A DNA stretch of 64,000 bases from Amycolatopsis thermophila (GCF_030814215.1 NZ_JAUSUT010000001.1:2356001-2420000), one strand, 5' to 3'; shown: positions 34,433 to 43,218, counted from the stretch's first letter. Program-made: numbers and translations. The notes: generated from the letters alone by a model not told the origin.

Positions 34433-35560
34433 TCAGGAGATCGCGTTGATCGAGGTCAGCACCTTGTCCTGCAGCGACTGCGGGAGCGGCACGAACCCCT
34501 TGTCCGCGATCGGCTGCTGGGCGGTCGTGGCCGCCACGGTCAGGAACGCCTTGACCGCCTTGGCGGTGTCGGCGTCGTAGCCCTTCGAGCAGACGATCTC
34601 GTACGTGGTCAGCAGCAGCGGGTAGGCACCCGGGGTGTTGCTGGCGTAGATCTTCTTCAGGTCCAGGGCCAGATCGTTGCTGCCCGGGGTGCGGAACGAG
34701 GCCGCGTCCAGCGCCTTCGCCACGTTCTCCGGGGTCAGCTCGACCGCGCCCGAACCGCTGTCCAGCTTGGCGGCGGTCAGGCCGTCCTTGACGTAGGACG
34801 ACTCGACGTAGCCGATGGCGCCGTCGGCGCCCCGGATGCCCGAGGCGACACCGTTGGAGCCCTGCGCGCCGTTGCCGACGCCGCCCTTGAACGCCTTGCC
34901 GGTGCCCTGCGTCCAGGCACCCTTCGAGGCGGCCTCGAGGTAGGTCTGGAAGTTGTCGGTGGTGCCCGACTCGTCCGACCGCGAGAACACCTGGATCGGC
35001 TTGTCCGGCAGGTTGACGCCCGGGTTGACGGCGGCGATCGCCGGGTCGTTCCACTTGGTGATCTTGCCGTTGAAGATCTTGGCCGCGACCTCGCCGTTCA
35101 GGGTGAGCGAGGAGACGCCGTCCAGCTTGTAGGCGATGGCGACCGGGCCGACCACCAGCGGCAGGTTCCAGGCCTCGCCACCGGCGCAGCGCGCGTTGGC
35201 GGCGTTCTGCTCGTCGCCCGTCTTCAGCGGAGAGTCCGAGCCGCCGAAGTCGACCTGCTTGGCGGTGAACTGCTTGACGCCCGCGCCGGAACCGGTCGCG
35301 TTGTAGTTCACGATCTGGCCCGCGCAGGTCTTGGCGTACTGCTGGGCGAAGATGTCCACCGCGGTCTTCTGGGCCGTCGACCCCTCGCCGGTCAGCGGCG
35401 ACTTGCCACCGCACTGGACGTTGGCCTGAGCGGTCGGGGCGGTGGCCGCGCCCGAGGTCCGGGTGTTGCCCGTCGACGCCGGGTCGGTGCCACAGGCCGC
35501 GAGCACGAGGGCAGCGCTCGCCGCGATGCCGAGAGCACCCATCGGCCGCATGATCTTCAC
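34433..35560 (-). CDS. pstS: Phosphate-binding lipoprotein PstS
   Basis: This 375-residue precursor has a lipoprotein signal: the lipobox LAAC follows a hydrophobic stretch (GALGIAASAALVLAACG). Phosphate-binding landmarks are GEGSTAQKTAVDIF, YNATGSGAGVKQF, VDFGGSDSPL and SRSDESGTTDNF. It captures phosphate outside the membrane for PstCAB. GTG 35560 lies 6 bp after GGAGGA and gives a normal signal peptide. A PHO box precedes the gene. Confidence 0.96.
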   Translation of the reverse strand: MKIMRPMGALGIAASAALVLAACGTDPASTGNTRTSGAATAPTAQANVQCGGKSPLTGEGSTAQKTAVDIFAQQYAKTCAGQIVNYNATGSGAGVKQFTAKQVDFGGSDSPLKTGDEQNAANARCAGGEAWNLPLVVGPVAIAYKLDGVSSLTLNGEVAAKIFNGKITKWNDPAIAAVNPGVNLPDKPIQVFSRSDESGTTDNFQTYLEAASKGAWTQGTGKAFKGGVGNGAQGSNGVASGIRGADGAIGYVESSYVKDGLTAAKLDSGSGAVELTPENVAKALDAASFRTPGSNDLALDLKKIYASNTPGAYPLLLTTYEIVCSKGYDADTAKAVKAFLTVAATTAQQPIADKGFVPLPQSLQDKVLTSINAIS

Positions 35561-35634
35561 TTCATGTCCTCCAGCTATCGAAAGCCGTTCGTCGCAACCG
35601 GACATTAGGCAGCACGGGTGGACGCGCGGCCGTC

Positions 35635-35656
35635 TACAGATGAACGCGAAGTGAAC
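35635..35656 (-). promoter_or_regulatory. PHO box upstream of pstS
   Basis: On the minus strand GTTCACTTCGC is followed directly by GTTCATCTGTA, two 11-bp direct repeats of the PhoP operator type. The box lies about 75-95 bp before the pstS start, so the operon should be induced by phosphate starvation. Confidence 0.7.
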
Positions 35657-35775
35657 AAGGGCGCCAATGTGAGCGGAACAACTTCACTCGAACGGGCACC
35701 GTGTCCCGGCCGTGACCTGCAGGTTCGCAATCCGTGATGAACCGTTGGCGCACGGTTAACGCTGCGGAACGCTGA

Positions 35776-36681
35776 TCACCGCTCGTATTGGACGTCGACC
35801 TCGTGCCGCGTGAAGCCGAGACGCGAGTAAACGGCGATCGCCGGCGCGTTGTCGCCCTCGACGTACAAGATCACCTGCGGCAGGCCGCGATCGCGGAGGT
35901 AGCGCAGGCCGGCCAGGGTCAGGGCCTTGCCGAGACCGCCGCCCTGCGCGCCGGGGTCGACGCCCACGACGTACACCTCGCCGGTCTCCTCGCCGCCGAA
36001 GCGGCGCGGGTTGGCCGGGTGCACCTTGGTCCAGTGGAAGCCCAGCAGCTTGCCCGCGGAGTCCTCGGCGAGGAAGAAGCCGTCGGGGTCGAACCAGTCC
36101 TCGGCCTCCTCGGCGCGCAGGTCGCCGACCGTGAGCCGGCCCTGTTCCGGGTGCCAGTCGAAGGCGCGGGCGTTGACCTCGATCACGGCCTGCTCGTCGC
36201 GCCCGGGCACGAAGGTGCGCAGGGTGACGCCCTCGGGCAGCCGGGGCTCCGGCCAGTCCGGGTCGACTGGGGTGCGCATGATCAGCAGTTCGCGGGCTCG
36301 CGAGAAACCCGCTCGCTCGGCGATCGCTGCCGCACCGGGGTGGTCGCCGTGGGCCCACAGCCGCAGCGTCGCCTCGCCGGCCCGGTCGACCAGCGCGGAC
36401 AGCATCTCGCTGCCCACGCCCTGCCGCCGGTGGTCCGGCCGCACGATCAGCTCGGCCACCTGCCGTCCGAAGGCGTCGCCGGAGACGTCCAGGTGCGCGT
36501 AACCGGCGAGCACGCCGTCGGCGCGGGCCAGCAGGTGCGGTCCGTGCGCGAACTCGCCGGGCAGCGATCCGTCGGGCGGGAGGTCCGGACGGCCGTCCGC
36601 CTCACGCGCGGCGAGCAACAGCTCGCGCACCTCGCGGGTGGTGTTCTCGTCCAGCTCGTCGGCCCACACCAGAGTCAGCAT
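35776..36681 (-). CDS. mshD: Mycothiol synthase MshD
   Basis: This 301-residue protein has two GNAT domains. The acetyl-CoA loops are VRPDHRRQGVGSEML in the N-terminal domain and VGVDPGAQGGGLGKALT in the C-terminal one. The GFHWTKVHP and EVYVVGVDP stretches and the end LGFTRHEVDVQYER are diagnostic of MshD. It acetylates Cys-GlcN-Ins to finish mycothiol. ATG 36681 lies 6 bp after TAGCGT (36688-36693, minus strand) and has no ribosome site. The glnR gene just upstream is in the same direction. Confidence 0.95.
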   Translation of the reverse strand: MLTLVWADELDENTTREVRELLLAAREADGRPDLPPDGSLPGEFAHGPHLLARADGVLAGYAHLDVSGDAFGRQVAELIVRPDHRRQGVGSEMLSALVDRAGEATLRLWAHGDHPGAAAIAERAGFSRARELLIMRTPVDPDWPEPRLPEGVTLRTFVPGRDEQAVIEVNARAFDWHPEQGRLTVGDLRAEEAEDWFDPDGFFLAEDSAGKLLGFHWTKVHPANPRRFGGEETGEVYVVGVDPGAQGGGLGKALTLAGLRYLRDRGLPQVILYVEGDNAPAIAVYSRLGFTRHEVDVQYER

Positions 36682-36687
36682 CCGATC

Positions 36688-36693
36688 ACGCTA
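36688..36693 (-). promoter_or_regulatory. -10 box of a leaderless promoter (mshD)
   Basis: TAGCGT on the minus strand, 6 bp before ATG 36681 and without a ribosome site. It lies just before the glnR stop codon. Confidence 0.45.
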
Positions 36694-36700
36694 GCCCGGT

Positions 36701-37513
<813 letters not shown>

Positions 37514-37633
37514 CTAGCGGGTGAACAGGGAAAAGCCCCTGCCCTGCAGCCACCGTCACACTGACGTCACACTGGTGACCCCTAGCCTCGGGCTGTCCAG
37601 AAACCCGGACTCGAGACAGATCGGACACGAAGA

Positions 37634-38551
37634 GTGAGCAGACCTGCGACCCAGGACCGAGCCGTGCCACCCGCGGGTTCCCGCCGTCGTGGACGGCGCG
37701 CCCGGCGCATCGTCATCAGTCTCGTCGTACTCCTCGCACTGCTGGTCGGGGCCGATTTCGGGCTCGCCGCGTTCGCCGAGCACACCGTGTCGCAGAAGGC
37801 GCGCGAGCAGCTGAAGCTGACCGACGACCCGTCGGTGACCATCCACGGCTTCCCGTTCACCACCCAGGCGATCGGCGGTGACTACAGCCACATCTCGCTG
37901 TCCGCGTCCGGTGTGCCGATCAAGGACCTGCAGGACGTCGGTGTGACAGCCGACCTCTACGACGTCACGGCCCCGCTGTCGGACCTGGTCAACGGCAACA
38001 CCGACGCGATCGACATCGGGCGGCTGCAGGCGCAGGTCACGATCAAGGCCAGTGACATCAACAAGGTCGACCCGCTGACCAAGGTCGAGGACCTGCGGAT
38101 CGAGCCGTCGAGCATCGCCTACGTGCAGACCGGCCAGGACGCCGAGAGCGGCACCGACAACGGCTCGAACGGCGACCAGCAGGGCCAGGACGGCACGTCC
38201 GCGGAGGACCAGGGCCAGGACCACTCGAAGGCGGGCATCCGGATCTCCGGGTACGTGCAGATCGCCGGTCAGCGGCTGGAGATCTTCTGCTTCGCCATGA
38301 TCGAACTGCACGGCACGCAGATCGACATCGTGCCGAAGCGCCTCCAGTACGGGAATGACAAGGAGACGACGGTTGTTCCCGAAGCTGTGCAGCAGGCCCT
38401 GCTGCCGAACTTCAAGGCCACGATCGACACCGGCAGCCTCCCGTTCGAGGTCACCCCGACGGCGGTGCAGGTGAACAGCGGGTCGGTCACCATCAAGGGT
38501 GAGGCCAAGAACGTGAGGTTCAGCGGGGCGGCCAGCTCGACCGGAGGGTGA
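37634..38551 (+). CDS. LmeA-like DUF2993 membrane-anchored protein
   Basis: This 305-residue protein has a basic cytoplasmic head, one membrane anchor (RIVISLVVLLALLVGADFGL, about 26-46) and an external DUF2993 domain, interrupted near residues 170-205 by a polar Gly/Gln/Asp linker. DUF2993 proteins resemble lipid-carrying TULIP/BPI folds; the mycobacterial member LmeA acts in lipomannan elongation. The place between glnR and the thioredoxin gene matches the mycobacterial order. It probably acts on envelope glycolipids. Confidence 0.85.
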   Translation: MSRPATQDRAVPPAGSRRRGRRARRIVISLVVLLALLVGADFGLAAFAEHTVSQKAREQLKLTDDPSVTIHGFPFTTQAIGGDYSHISLSASGVPIKDLQDVGVTADLYDVTAPLSDLVNGNTDAIDIGRLQAQVTIKASDINKVDPLTKVEDLRIEPSSIAYVQTGQDAESGTDNGSNGDQQGQDGTSAEDQGQDHSKAGIRISGYVQIAGQRLEIFCFAMIELHGTQIDIVPKRLQYGNDKETTVVPEAVQQALLPNFKATIDTGSLPFEVTPTAVQVNSGSVTIKGEAKNVRFSGAASSTGG

Positions 38552-38558
38552 TGCGCTG

Positions 38559-38993
38559 ATGACGGGCCTGTGGGTGGTTCTCGGCACGCTGGTGGTCGCC
38601 GGGATCGCCGGTGCGCTGCTGCAAGCGCGCAACGGGCGGGTCCGGGCGGCCCGCCGCGCGCCGGCCGCCGAGCTGCCCGCGCCCGTCGCCGCCGCGCTCG
38701 ACACCCGGGCGCGGGTCACCCTGGTGCAGATCTCCACCACGTTCTGCACGCCGTGCCGGCACACCCGCGCCCTGCTCGGCCCGCTGGCCGAGCGCACCGA
38801 CGGCCTCACGCACGTCGACCTCGACGTGACGAACCAGCCGGAGGTCGCCCAGGCGCTGGGTGTGCTGCGCACGCCCACCACCATCGCCTACGGTGCCGAC
38901 GGCACCGAGCTGCTGCGCGTCGGCGGCGTGCCCAAGGCCCCCGCCCTGCTCGAGGCGCTGGCGCCCCACCTGCCCGCGCGAGTCGCCGAGTAG
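38559..38993 (+). CDS. thiX: Thioredoxin-like protein with N-terminal anchor
   Basis: This 144-residue protein has an N-terminal membrane segment (WVVLGTLVVAGIAGALLQA), a short linker, and a thioredoxin fold with redox motif FCTPCRHT and the cis-Pro region LRTPTTIAYG. It begins 7 bp after the LmeA-like gene. In mycobacteria the corresponding gene sits between DUF2993 and the sulfurtransferase. It is likely an envelope-side or membrane-tethered thiol oxidoreductase. Confidence 0.87.
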   Translation: MTGLWVVLGTLVVAGIAGALLQARNGRVRAARRAPAAELPAPVAAALDTRARVTLVQISTTFCTPCRHTRALLGPLAERTDGLTHVDLDVTNQPEVAQALGVLRTPTTIAYGADGTELLRVGGVPKAPALLEALAPHLPARVAE

Positions 38994-39080
38994 TTCGCTG
39001 ACCAGGCCGGACTTTTTTTCCTGGATGGTGGGAATGCTCTCAGTGGGTGGACACCCCTCCCACTTTCAGGGACGTCCGGG

Positions 39081-39086
39081 TAGCCT
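39081..39086 (+). promoter_or_regulatory. -10 box of a leaderless promoter (sulfur leader peptide)
   Basis: TAGCCT lies exactly 7 bp before GTG 39094, so the transcript should start at the leader peptide's first codon. Confidence 0.6.
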
Positions 39087-39093
39087 GACGCTC

Positions 39094-39177
39094 GTGTGCA
39101 GGCTGCCCCTCACTCTGCTGACGCAACGCCGCGCGGTCGACTTCTGCCGCGTGCGCAGCAGCCTGTGTCCGGCCTAG
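39094..39177 (+). CDS. Sulfur-type leader peptide (27 residues, leaderless)
   Basis: GTG 39094 opens a 27-residue peptide, V-C-R-L-P-L-T then LLTQRRAVDFCRVRSSLCPA. It has the LT.RR.VD.CR..S..C pattern of the short leader peptides found upstream of sulfur-assimilation and sulfurtransferase genes in actinobacteria. Cys codons are at positions 2, 18 and 25. A TAGCCT -10 box lies 7 bp upstream. It ends 83 bp before the DUF4395-sulfurtransferase operon. Translation of this peptide probably senses cysteine supply and sets downstream expression; that mechanism is inferred from the family. Confidence 0.78.
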   Translation: MCRLPLTLLTQRRAVDFCRVRSSLCPA

Positions 39178-39195
39178 CGGGCTCGTAGTCCCGCT
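39176..39195 (+). promoter_or_regulatory. Small hairpin overlapping the leader-peptide stop codon
   Basis: AGCGGG pairs with CCCGCT around an 8-base loop, starting inside the TAG stop (39175-39177) and followed by a pyrimidine run TCTTCTCCCCC. A ribosome finishing the leader peptide would melt it, so it could be an attenuator. The stem is short. Confidence 0.35.
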
Positions 39196-39260
39196 TCTTC
39201 TCCCCCGGAATTACCCCCATCAGACGTGTGCGCTCGCGCGCGCCCCGCCAGGGAGGTGAC

Positions 39261-39692
39261 ATGTCAGCAGGTCCAGCCGTCGATCCACGCGGACCGCGTT
39301 TCGCGGCCGTCATCACGACCGTCGTGCTCGCGGTGGTCCTCATCACGGGTTGGTGGCCACTGCTGGCCGTGCAGACGGTCGTGTTCGCCATCGGTGCGTT
39401 CATCGGGCTGAAGCCGGCCCCGTACTCGCTGCTCTACCGCTACCTCGTCGCGCCGCGGCTGGCGCCGACGTCGGAGCGGGAGGACGCGGCGCCGCTGCGG
39501 TTCGCCCAGGCGGTCGGGTTCGTGTTCGCGCTGGTCGGCACCATCGGGTACGCCACCGGCGTCACCGCGCTGGGCATCGTCGCGACGGCGTTCGCGCTGT
39601 TCGCGGCGTTCCTCAACGCGGCGTTCAACTTCTGTCTCGGCTGCGAGATGTACCTCCTGATCCGGCGCGTGGCGCCGAGCCAGGCTTCCTGA
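39261..39692 (+). CDS. DUF4395 membrane protein
   Basis: This 143-residue protein has four hydrophobic segments and the family's Cys pair in NFCLGCEMYLL near the C-terminus. DUF4395 proteins are often encoded beside thioredoxin and sulfurtransferase genes, as here, which suggests a role in sulfur or thiol transfer across the membrane. ATG 39261 follows GGGAGGTG. Confidence 0.85.
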   Translation: MSAGPAVDPRGPRFAAVITTVVLAVVLITGWWPLLAVQTVVFAIGAFIGLKPAPYSLLYRYLVAPRLAPTSEREDAAPLRFAQAVGFVFALVGTIGYATGVTALGIVATAFALFAAFLNAAFNFCLGCEMYLLIRRVAPSQAS

Positions 39693-39733
39693 CGAAGTCC
39701 ACCCACGAGAAGAAGAAAGCGAGAAGTGCTCTC

Positions 39734-40573
39734 ATGAGCCGTGAAGACGTCCTGGTCACCACGCAGTGGGCCGAGGAGAACCTGAACACCCCCGGCGTGG
39801 TCTTCGCCGAGGTGGACGAGGACACCACCGCCTACGACGGCGGCCACATCCCCGGCGCGGTCAAGATCGACTGGAAGACCGAGCTGCAGGACCCGGTCCG
39901 CCGCGACTTCGTCGACAAGGCCGGGTTCGAGGCCCTGCTGTCGGAGAAGGGCATCGCCAACGACGACCTCGTCGTCCTGTACGGCGGCAACAACAACTGG
40001 TTCGCCGCGTACGCCTACTGGTACTTCAAGCTGTACGGCCACGACAAGGTCAAGCTGCTCGACGGCGGCCGCAAGAAGTGGGAGCTGGACGGCCGCGAGC
40101 TGACCTCCGACGAGGTCAAGCGCGAGCGCACCAACTACGTCGCCAAGGAGCCGGACACCTCGATCCGCGCCTTCCGCGACGAGGTCGTCGACGCGATCGG
40201 CACCAAGAACCTGGTCGACGTGCGCTCGCCCGACGAGTTCACCGGCAAGCTGCTCGCCCCCGCGCACCTGCCGCAGGAGTCGGCGCAGCGCGGCGGCCAC
40301 ATCCCGACGGCGCTGAACGTGCCGTGGGCCAAGACCGCGAACGAGGACGGCACGTTCAAGACCGCCGAGGAGCTCAAGGAGCTGTACGCCGAGGCGGGCC
40401 TGGACACCGGCAAGGCGACCATCGCCTACTGCCGGATCGGTGAGCGCTCCAGCCACACCTGGTTCGCGCTGCACGAGCTGATCGGGCTCGAGGACGTGAA
40501 GAACTACGACGGTTCGTGGACCGAGTACGGCTCGCTGGTGGGCGTGCCGATCGAAACCGGAACGGGGAAGTGA
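39734..40573 (+). CDS. Thiosulfate sulfurtransferase (rhodanese), SseA/CysA2-like
   Basis: This 279-residue protein has two rhodanese domains. The inactive N-terminal one runs from VLVTTQWAEENLNTPGVVF; the C-terminal one carries the active Cys in YCRIGERSSHTW. It transfers sulfane sulfur from thiosulfate to thiol acceptors. It corresponds to mycobacterial CysA2/SseA-type enzymes and is encoded directly before sseC, the normal order. The upstream leader peptide suggests sulfur-responsive control. Confidence 0.93.
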   Translation: MSREDVLVTTQWAEENLNTPGVVFAEVDEDTTAYDGGHIPGAVKIDWKTELQDPVRRDFVDKAGFEALLSEKGIANDDLVVLYGGNNNWFAAYAYWYFKLYGHDKVKLLDGGRKKWELDGRELTSDEVKRERTNYVAKEPDTSIRAFRDEVVDAIGTKNLVDVRSPDEFTGKLLAPAHLPQESAQRGGHIPTALNVPWAKTANEDGTFKTAEELKELYAEAGLDTGKATIAYCRIGERSSHTWFALHELIGLEDVKNYDGSWTEYGSLVGVPIETGTGK

Positions 40574-40575
40574 CG

Positions 40576-40884
40576 ATGAGTGCTGACGGTTGCGGCGCGC
40601 CGGTCCAGACGGCGACGCCCGCGGACATCGACACGAACGGGCAGGTCGTGGTGGCCGGCAAGGTCACCGGCGGCGACGGCCCGCTGGGCGGTGCCTACGT
40701 GCGCCTGCTGAACGGCGACGGCGACTTCGCGGGCGAGGTCCAGGCCTCCCCCGAGGGCGACTTCCGCTTCTACGCCGCGCCCGGCGCCTGGACCGTGCGC
40801 GCCCTGCACCGCGCCGGCAACGGCGAGGCGTCGCTGACCGCCGAGGGACCCGGCCTGCACCAGGTCGCGATCTCGGTCGCCTGA
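40576..40884 (+). CDS. sseC: SseC-like DUF1416 protein
   Basis: This 102-residue protein matches the DUF1416/SseC family: MSADGCGAPVQTATPADID, then GGAYVRLLNGDGDF and PEGDFRFYAAPGAWTVR, a transthyretin-like beta sandwich. It starts 2 bp after the sulfurtransferase stop. SseC proteins accompany thiosulfate sulfurtransferases, but the exact role is not established. A strong terminator follows. Confidence 0.9.
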   Translation: MSADGCGAPVQTATPADIDTNGQVVVAGKVTGGDGPLGGAYVRLLNGDGDFAGEVQASPEGDFRFYAAPGAWTVRALHRAGNGEASLTAEGPGLHQVAISVA

Positions 40885-40896
40885 CCCCCGCTGAGC

Positions 40897-40931
40897 ACGG
40901 CCACCCCCGCGGACCCCGCGGGGGTGGCCGT
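40897..40931 (+). terminator. Hairpin terminator after sseC
   Basis: ACGGCCACCCCCGCGG and CCGCGGGGGTGGCCGT form a perfect 16-bp stem with a 3-base loop, closing the sulfurtransferase operon. Confidence 0.85.
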
Positions 40932-41010
40932 CGTCCTATCCGGACTGAGCCGCCCGTGGGCGTGGTGCTCGCCACGCGGGTGCGGGGCGAGTGAAGTGCC
41001 TGCCAGCGGC

Positions 41011-41016
41011 TATCCT
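41011..41016 (+). promoter_or_regulatory. -10 box of a leaderless promoter (microprotein)
   Basis: TATCCT lies 7 bp before GTG 41024, with no ribosome site between. Confidence 0.55.
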
Positions 41017-41023
41017 GCTGGAC

Positions 41024-41122
41024 GTGGAGATCCTGTTTACGACGCTGTTGGTGCTCGCCGCCATCGCGATCCTCTGGTTCACCGTGTACGTCGTCTACCG
41101 GCTGTACGCCGACCAGCGCTGA
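41024..41122 (+). CDS. 32-residue single-span membrane microprotein
   Basis: GTG 41024 opens a 32-residue peptide: EILFTTLLVLAAIAILWFTV after the first residue, then YVVYRLYADQR. It is one membrane helix with a short basic tail. A TATCCT box 7 bp upstream makes it leaderless. Its TGA is 3 bp before the start of the FABP/nitrobindin-like gene, so the two are co-transcribed. I do not recognise a family. The promoter position and hydrophobic design argue that it is real. Confidence 0.65.
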   Translation: MEILFTTLLVLAAIAILWFTVYVVYRLYADQR

Positions 41123-41125
41123 CCG

Positions 41126-41740
41126 ATGACATCCGGCGATGACGCCGTCGCAGCCGCCGCCGAGCGGGCCGAGTCGACGCGCGGGCGCAACCTCCCGCAG
41201 TTCGACGACCTGCCCATCCCGGTCGACACCGCGAACCTGCGCGAGGGCGCGAACCTGAACGACGCCTGCCTGGCGCTGCTGCCGCTCGTCGGCGTGTGGC
41301 GCGGGGAGGGCGAGGTCAACTACCCGACCATCGAGGGTCCCCGCCGCGTCGCCCAGCAGCTCACCATCGCGCACGACGGCCGCCCGTTCCTGTACCACGA
41401 GGCGCGCTCGTGGCTGCTCGACGACGACGGCAACGTGATCCGCGCGGCCGCCCGCGAGGTCGGCTGGTGGCGCCCGCAGGCCGACGACACGATCGAGCTG
41501 CTGCTGGCCCACAACACCGGCATCGTCGAGGTGTTCTACGGCAAGCCGCGCACCCAGACCTCCTGGGAGCTGGGCACCGACGCGGTCGTGCGCACCTCCA
41601 CGGCCAAGGAGGTCACCGGCGCGCAGCGGCTCTACGGCCTGGTCAACAACGGTGACCTGGGCTACGTCGAGGAACGCGCGATGGTCGGCCAGCCGATGCA
41701 GCCGCACGTCTCCCTGTACCTCAAACGCGTCGTGGGCTGA
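41126..41740 (+). CDS. FABP-like/nitrobindin-like beta-barrel protein
   Basis: This 204-residue protein belongs to the FABP-like (DUF1794/THAP4-nitrobindin) family: LLPLVGVWRGEGEVNYP carries the G-x-W-x-G-x-G motif and MQPHVSLYLKRV the C-terminal His that binds heme in nitrobindins. Mycobacterial Rv0813c is its counterpart by position. It may bind fatty acids or heme; which applies here is not decided by sequence. It follows the microprotein by 3 bp. Confidence 0.87.
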   Translation: MTSGDDAVAAAAERAESTRGRNLPQFDDLPIPVDTANLREGANLNDACLALLPLVGVWRGEGEVNYPTIEGPRRVAQQLTIAHDGRPFLYHEARSWLLDDDGNVIRAAAREVGWWRPQADDTIELLLAHNTGIVEVFYGKPRTQTSWELGTDAVVRTSTAKEVTGAQRLYGLVNNGDLGYVEERAMVGQPMQPHVSLYLKRVVG

Positions 41741-41746
41741 CGCCCC

Positions 41747-42358
41747 GTGCGCTGGCTGCGCTACGGCCCGGACGCCGCGCTCGTCGAATGCGAGTCGCTC
41801 GCCGAGATGAGCGCCGTCCGCGCCGCCGTGGTCGCCGCGGGCCTGCCCGATCTGGTCGAGGTCGTACCCGGGGCCCGCACGGTCCTCGTCGCCGCCCGGC
41901 CCGGCACGCGCGCCCTGGAGCAGGTCCGCGCGCTCGTCGAGCGGGCCGATCCGGAAACCGCCGACGGCGGCGAGCCGCGGGAGATCACCCTCGACGTCCG
42001 CTACGACGGCGAGGACCTCGACCTCGTGGCGCGCACCGCGGGCATCAGCACCGACGAGGTGGTCGAGCTGCACACCGGCGCCGTCTACACCGTCGCGTTC
42101 ACCGGCTTCGCCCCCGGCTTCGGCTACCTCACCGGGCTGCCCGAACCGCTCCGGCAGTCGCGTTTGGACACTCCACGCACGCGCGTCCCGGCCGGTGCGG
42201 TGGCGATCGCGGGCGAGTTCACCGGCGTCTACCCGCGCTCCTCACCCGGCGGCTGGCGGCTGCTCGGGCACACCGACGCCGTCCTGTTCGACAGCCGCGC
42301 GGAGCGCCCCGCGCTGCTCGCGCCGGGCGACCGGGTCCGGTTCCGGAGCCTGTCGTGA
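41747..42358 (+). CDS. pxpB: 5-oxoprolinase subunit PxpB
   Basis: This 203-residue protein is PxpB/KipI-like: DAALVECESLAEMSAVRAAV near the start and the conserved VAFTGFAPGFGYLTGLPE, then VPAGAVAIAGEFTGVYP and SPGGWRLLGHTDAVLFD. With PxpA and PxpC it hydrolyses the damaged metabolite 5-oxoproline to glutamate. It starts 6 bp after the FABP-like gene and overlaps pxpC by GTGA. No pxpA is nearby. Confidence 0.92.
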   Translation: MRWLRYGPDAALVECESLAEMSAVRAAVVAAGLPDLVEVVPGARTVLVAARPGTRALEQVRALVERADPETADGGEPREITLDVRYDGEDLDLVARTAGISTDEVVELHTGAVYTVAFTGFAPGFGYLTGLPEPLRQSRLDTPRTRVPAGAVAIAGEFTGVYPRSSPGGWRLLGHTDAVLFDSRAERPALLAPGDRVRFRSLS

Positions 42359-43218
42359 GCCGCGCGCTGGAGGTCGTCGCGACCGGGCCGCTCGCCCTGG
42401 TCCAGGACCTCGGCCGGCCCGGTCACGCGCACCTCGGCGTGCCGCCCTCCGGCGCCCTCGACGTCCCGGCGCTGCGCCTGGCCAACCGGCTGGCCGGCAA
42501 CCCGGAGACCGCGGCCGGGATCGAGACCCTGCTCGGCGGCCTCGCGGTGAAGGCACGCGCGTCCTGCACGGTCGCGGTCACCGGCCCGCCCGTCGCGGTG
42601 ACCGTCGACGGCCGGCCCGCCGGCTCGCACGTCCCGGTGCACCTCACCGCCGGTCAGACCCTGACCGTCGGGCGCCCGGACACGGGCCTGCGCTGCTACC
42701 TCGCCGTGTCCGGCGGCATCGACGTCGAGCCCGAGCTGGGCAGCCGGTCGCGGGACGTCCTGTCCGGGATCGGGCCGGCCCCGCTGGAACCGGGCGACGT
42801 GCTGCCGCTGGGAGCGCCGAGCGGGATCCCGGACGGCGCGGACACCGTCACCGCCCCGCCGACCCCGCCCGACCTGCTCGTCCCGGTGGTCCTCGGCCCG
42901 CGCGACGACTGGTTCGACGACGCCGCCCACCAGCTGTCGGTGCCGTGGACGGTCACCAGCGAGTCCAACCGCGTCGGCCTCCGCCTGGACGGCCCCGCGC
43001 TGCGGCGCACCGAAGCGCGGGCCGCCGCGGAACTGCCCAGCGAAGGCGTCATCACCGGTGCGATCCAGGTGCCGCCCAACGGCCTGCCGGTCGTGTTCCT
43101 CGCCGACCACCCGACCACGGGCGGCTACCCGGTGATCGCCGTCGTCGTGCCCCGCGCGCTCCCCGCGCTGGCGCAGGCGAGGCCGGGCACGACGATCCGC
43201 TTCCGCCCCTACGCGTAG
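42355..43218 (+). CDS. pxpC: 5-oxoprolinase subunit PxpC
   Basis: This 287-residue protein is the biotin-dependent carboxylase-like/PxpC (KipA) subunit: LALVQDLGRPGHAHLGVPPS, GALDVPALRLANRLAGNP, LAVSGGIDVEPELGSRSRD and ITGAIQVPPNGLPVVFLADH (the last two in pieces). GTG 42355 overlaps the pxpB stop. Its last 10 bp overlap the convergent aminotransferase gene. Confidence 0.92.
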   Translation: MSRALEVVATGPLALVQDLGRPGHAHLGVPPSGALDVPALRLANRLAGNPETAAGIETLLGGLAVKARASCTVAVTGPPVAVTVDGRPAGSHVPVHLTAGQTLTVGRPDTGLRCYLAVSGGIDVEPELGSRSRDVLSGIGPAPLEPGDVLPLGAPSGIPDGADTVTAPPTPPDLLVPVVLGPRDDWFDDAAHQLSVPWTVTSESNRVGLRLDGPALRRTEARAAAELPSEGVITGAIQVPPNGLPVVFLADHPTTGGYPVIAVVVPRALPALAQARPGTTIRFRPYA

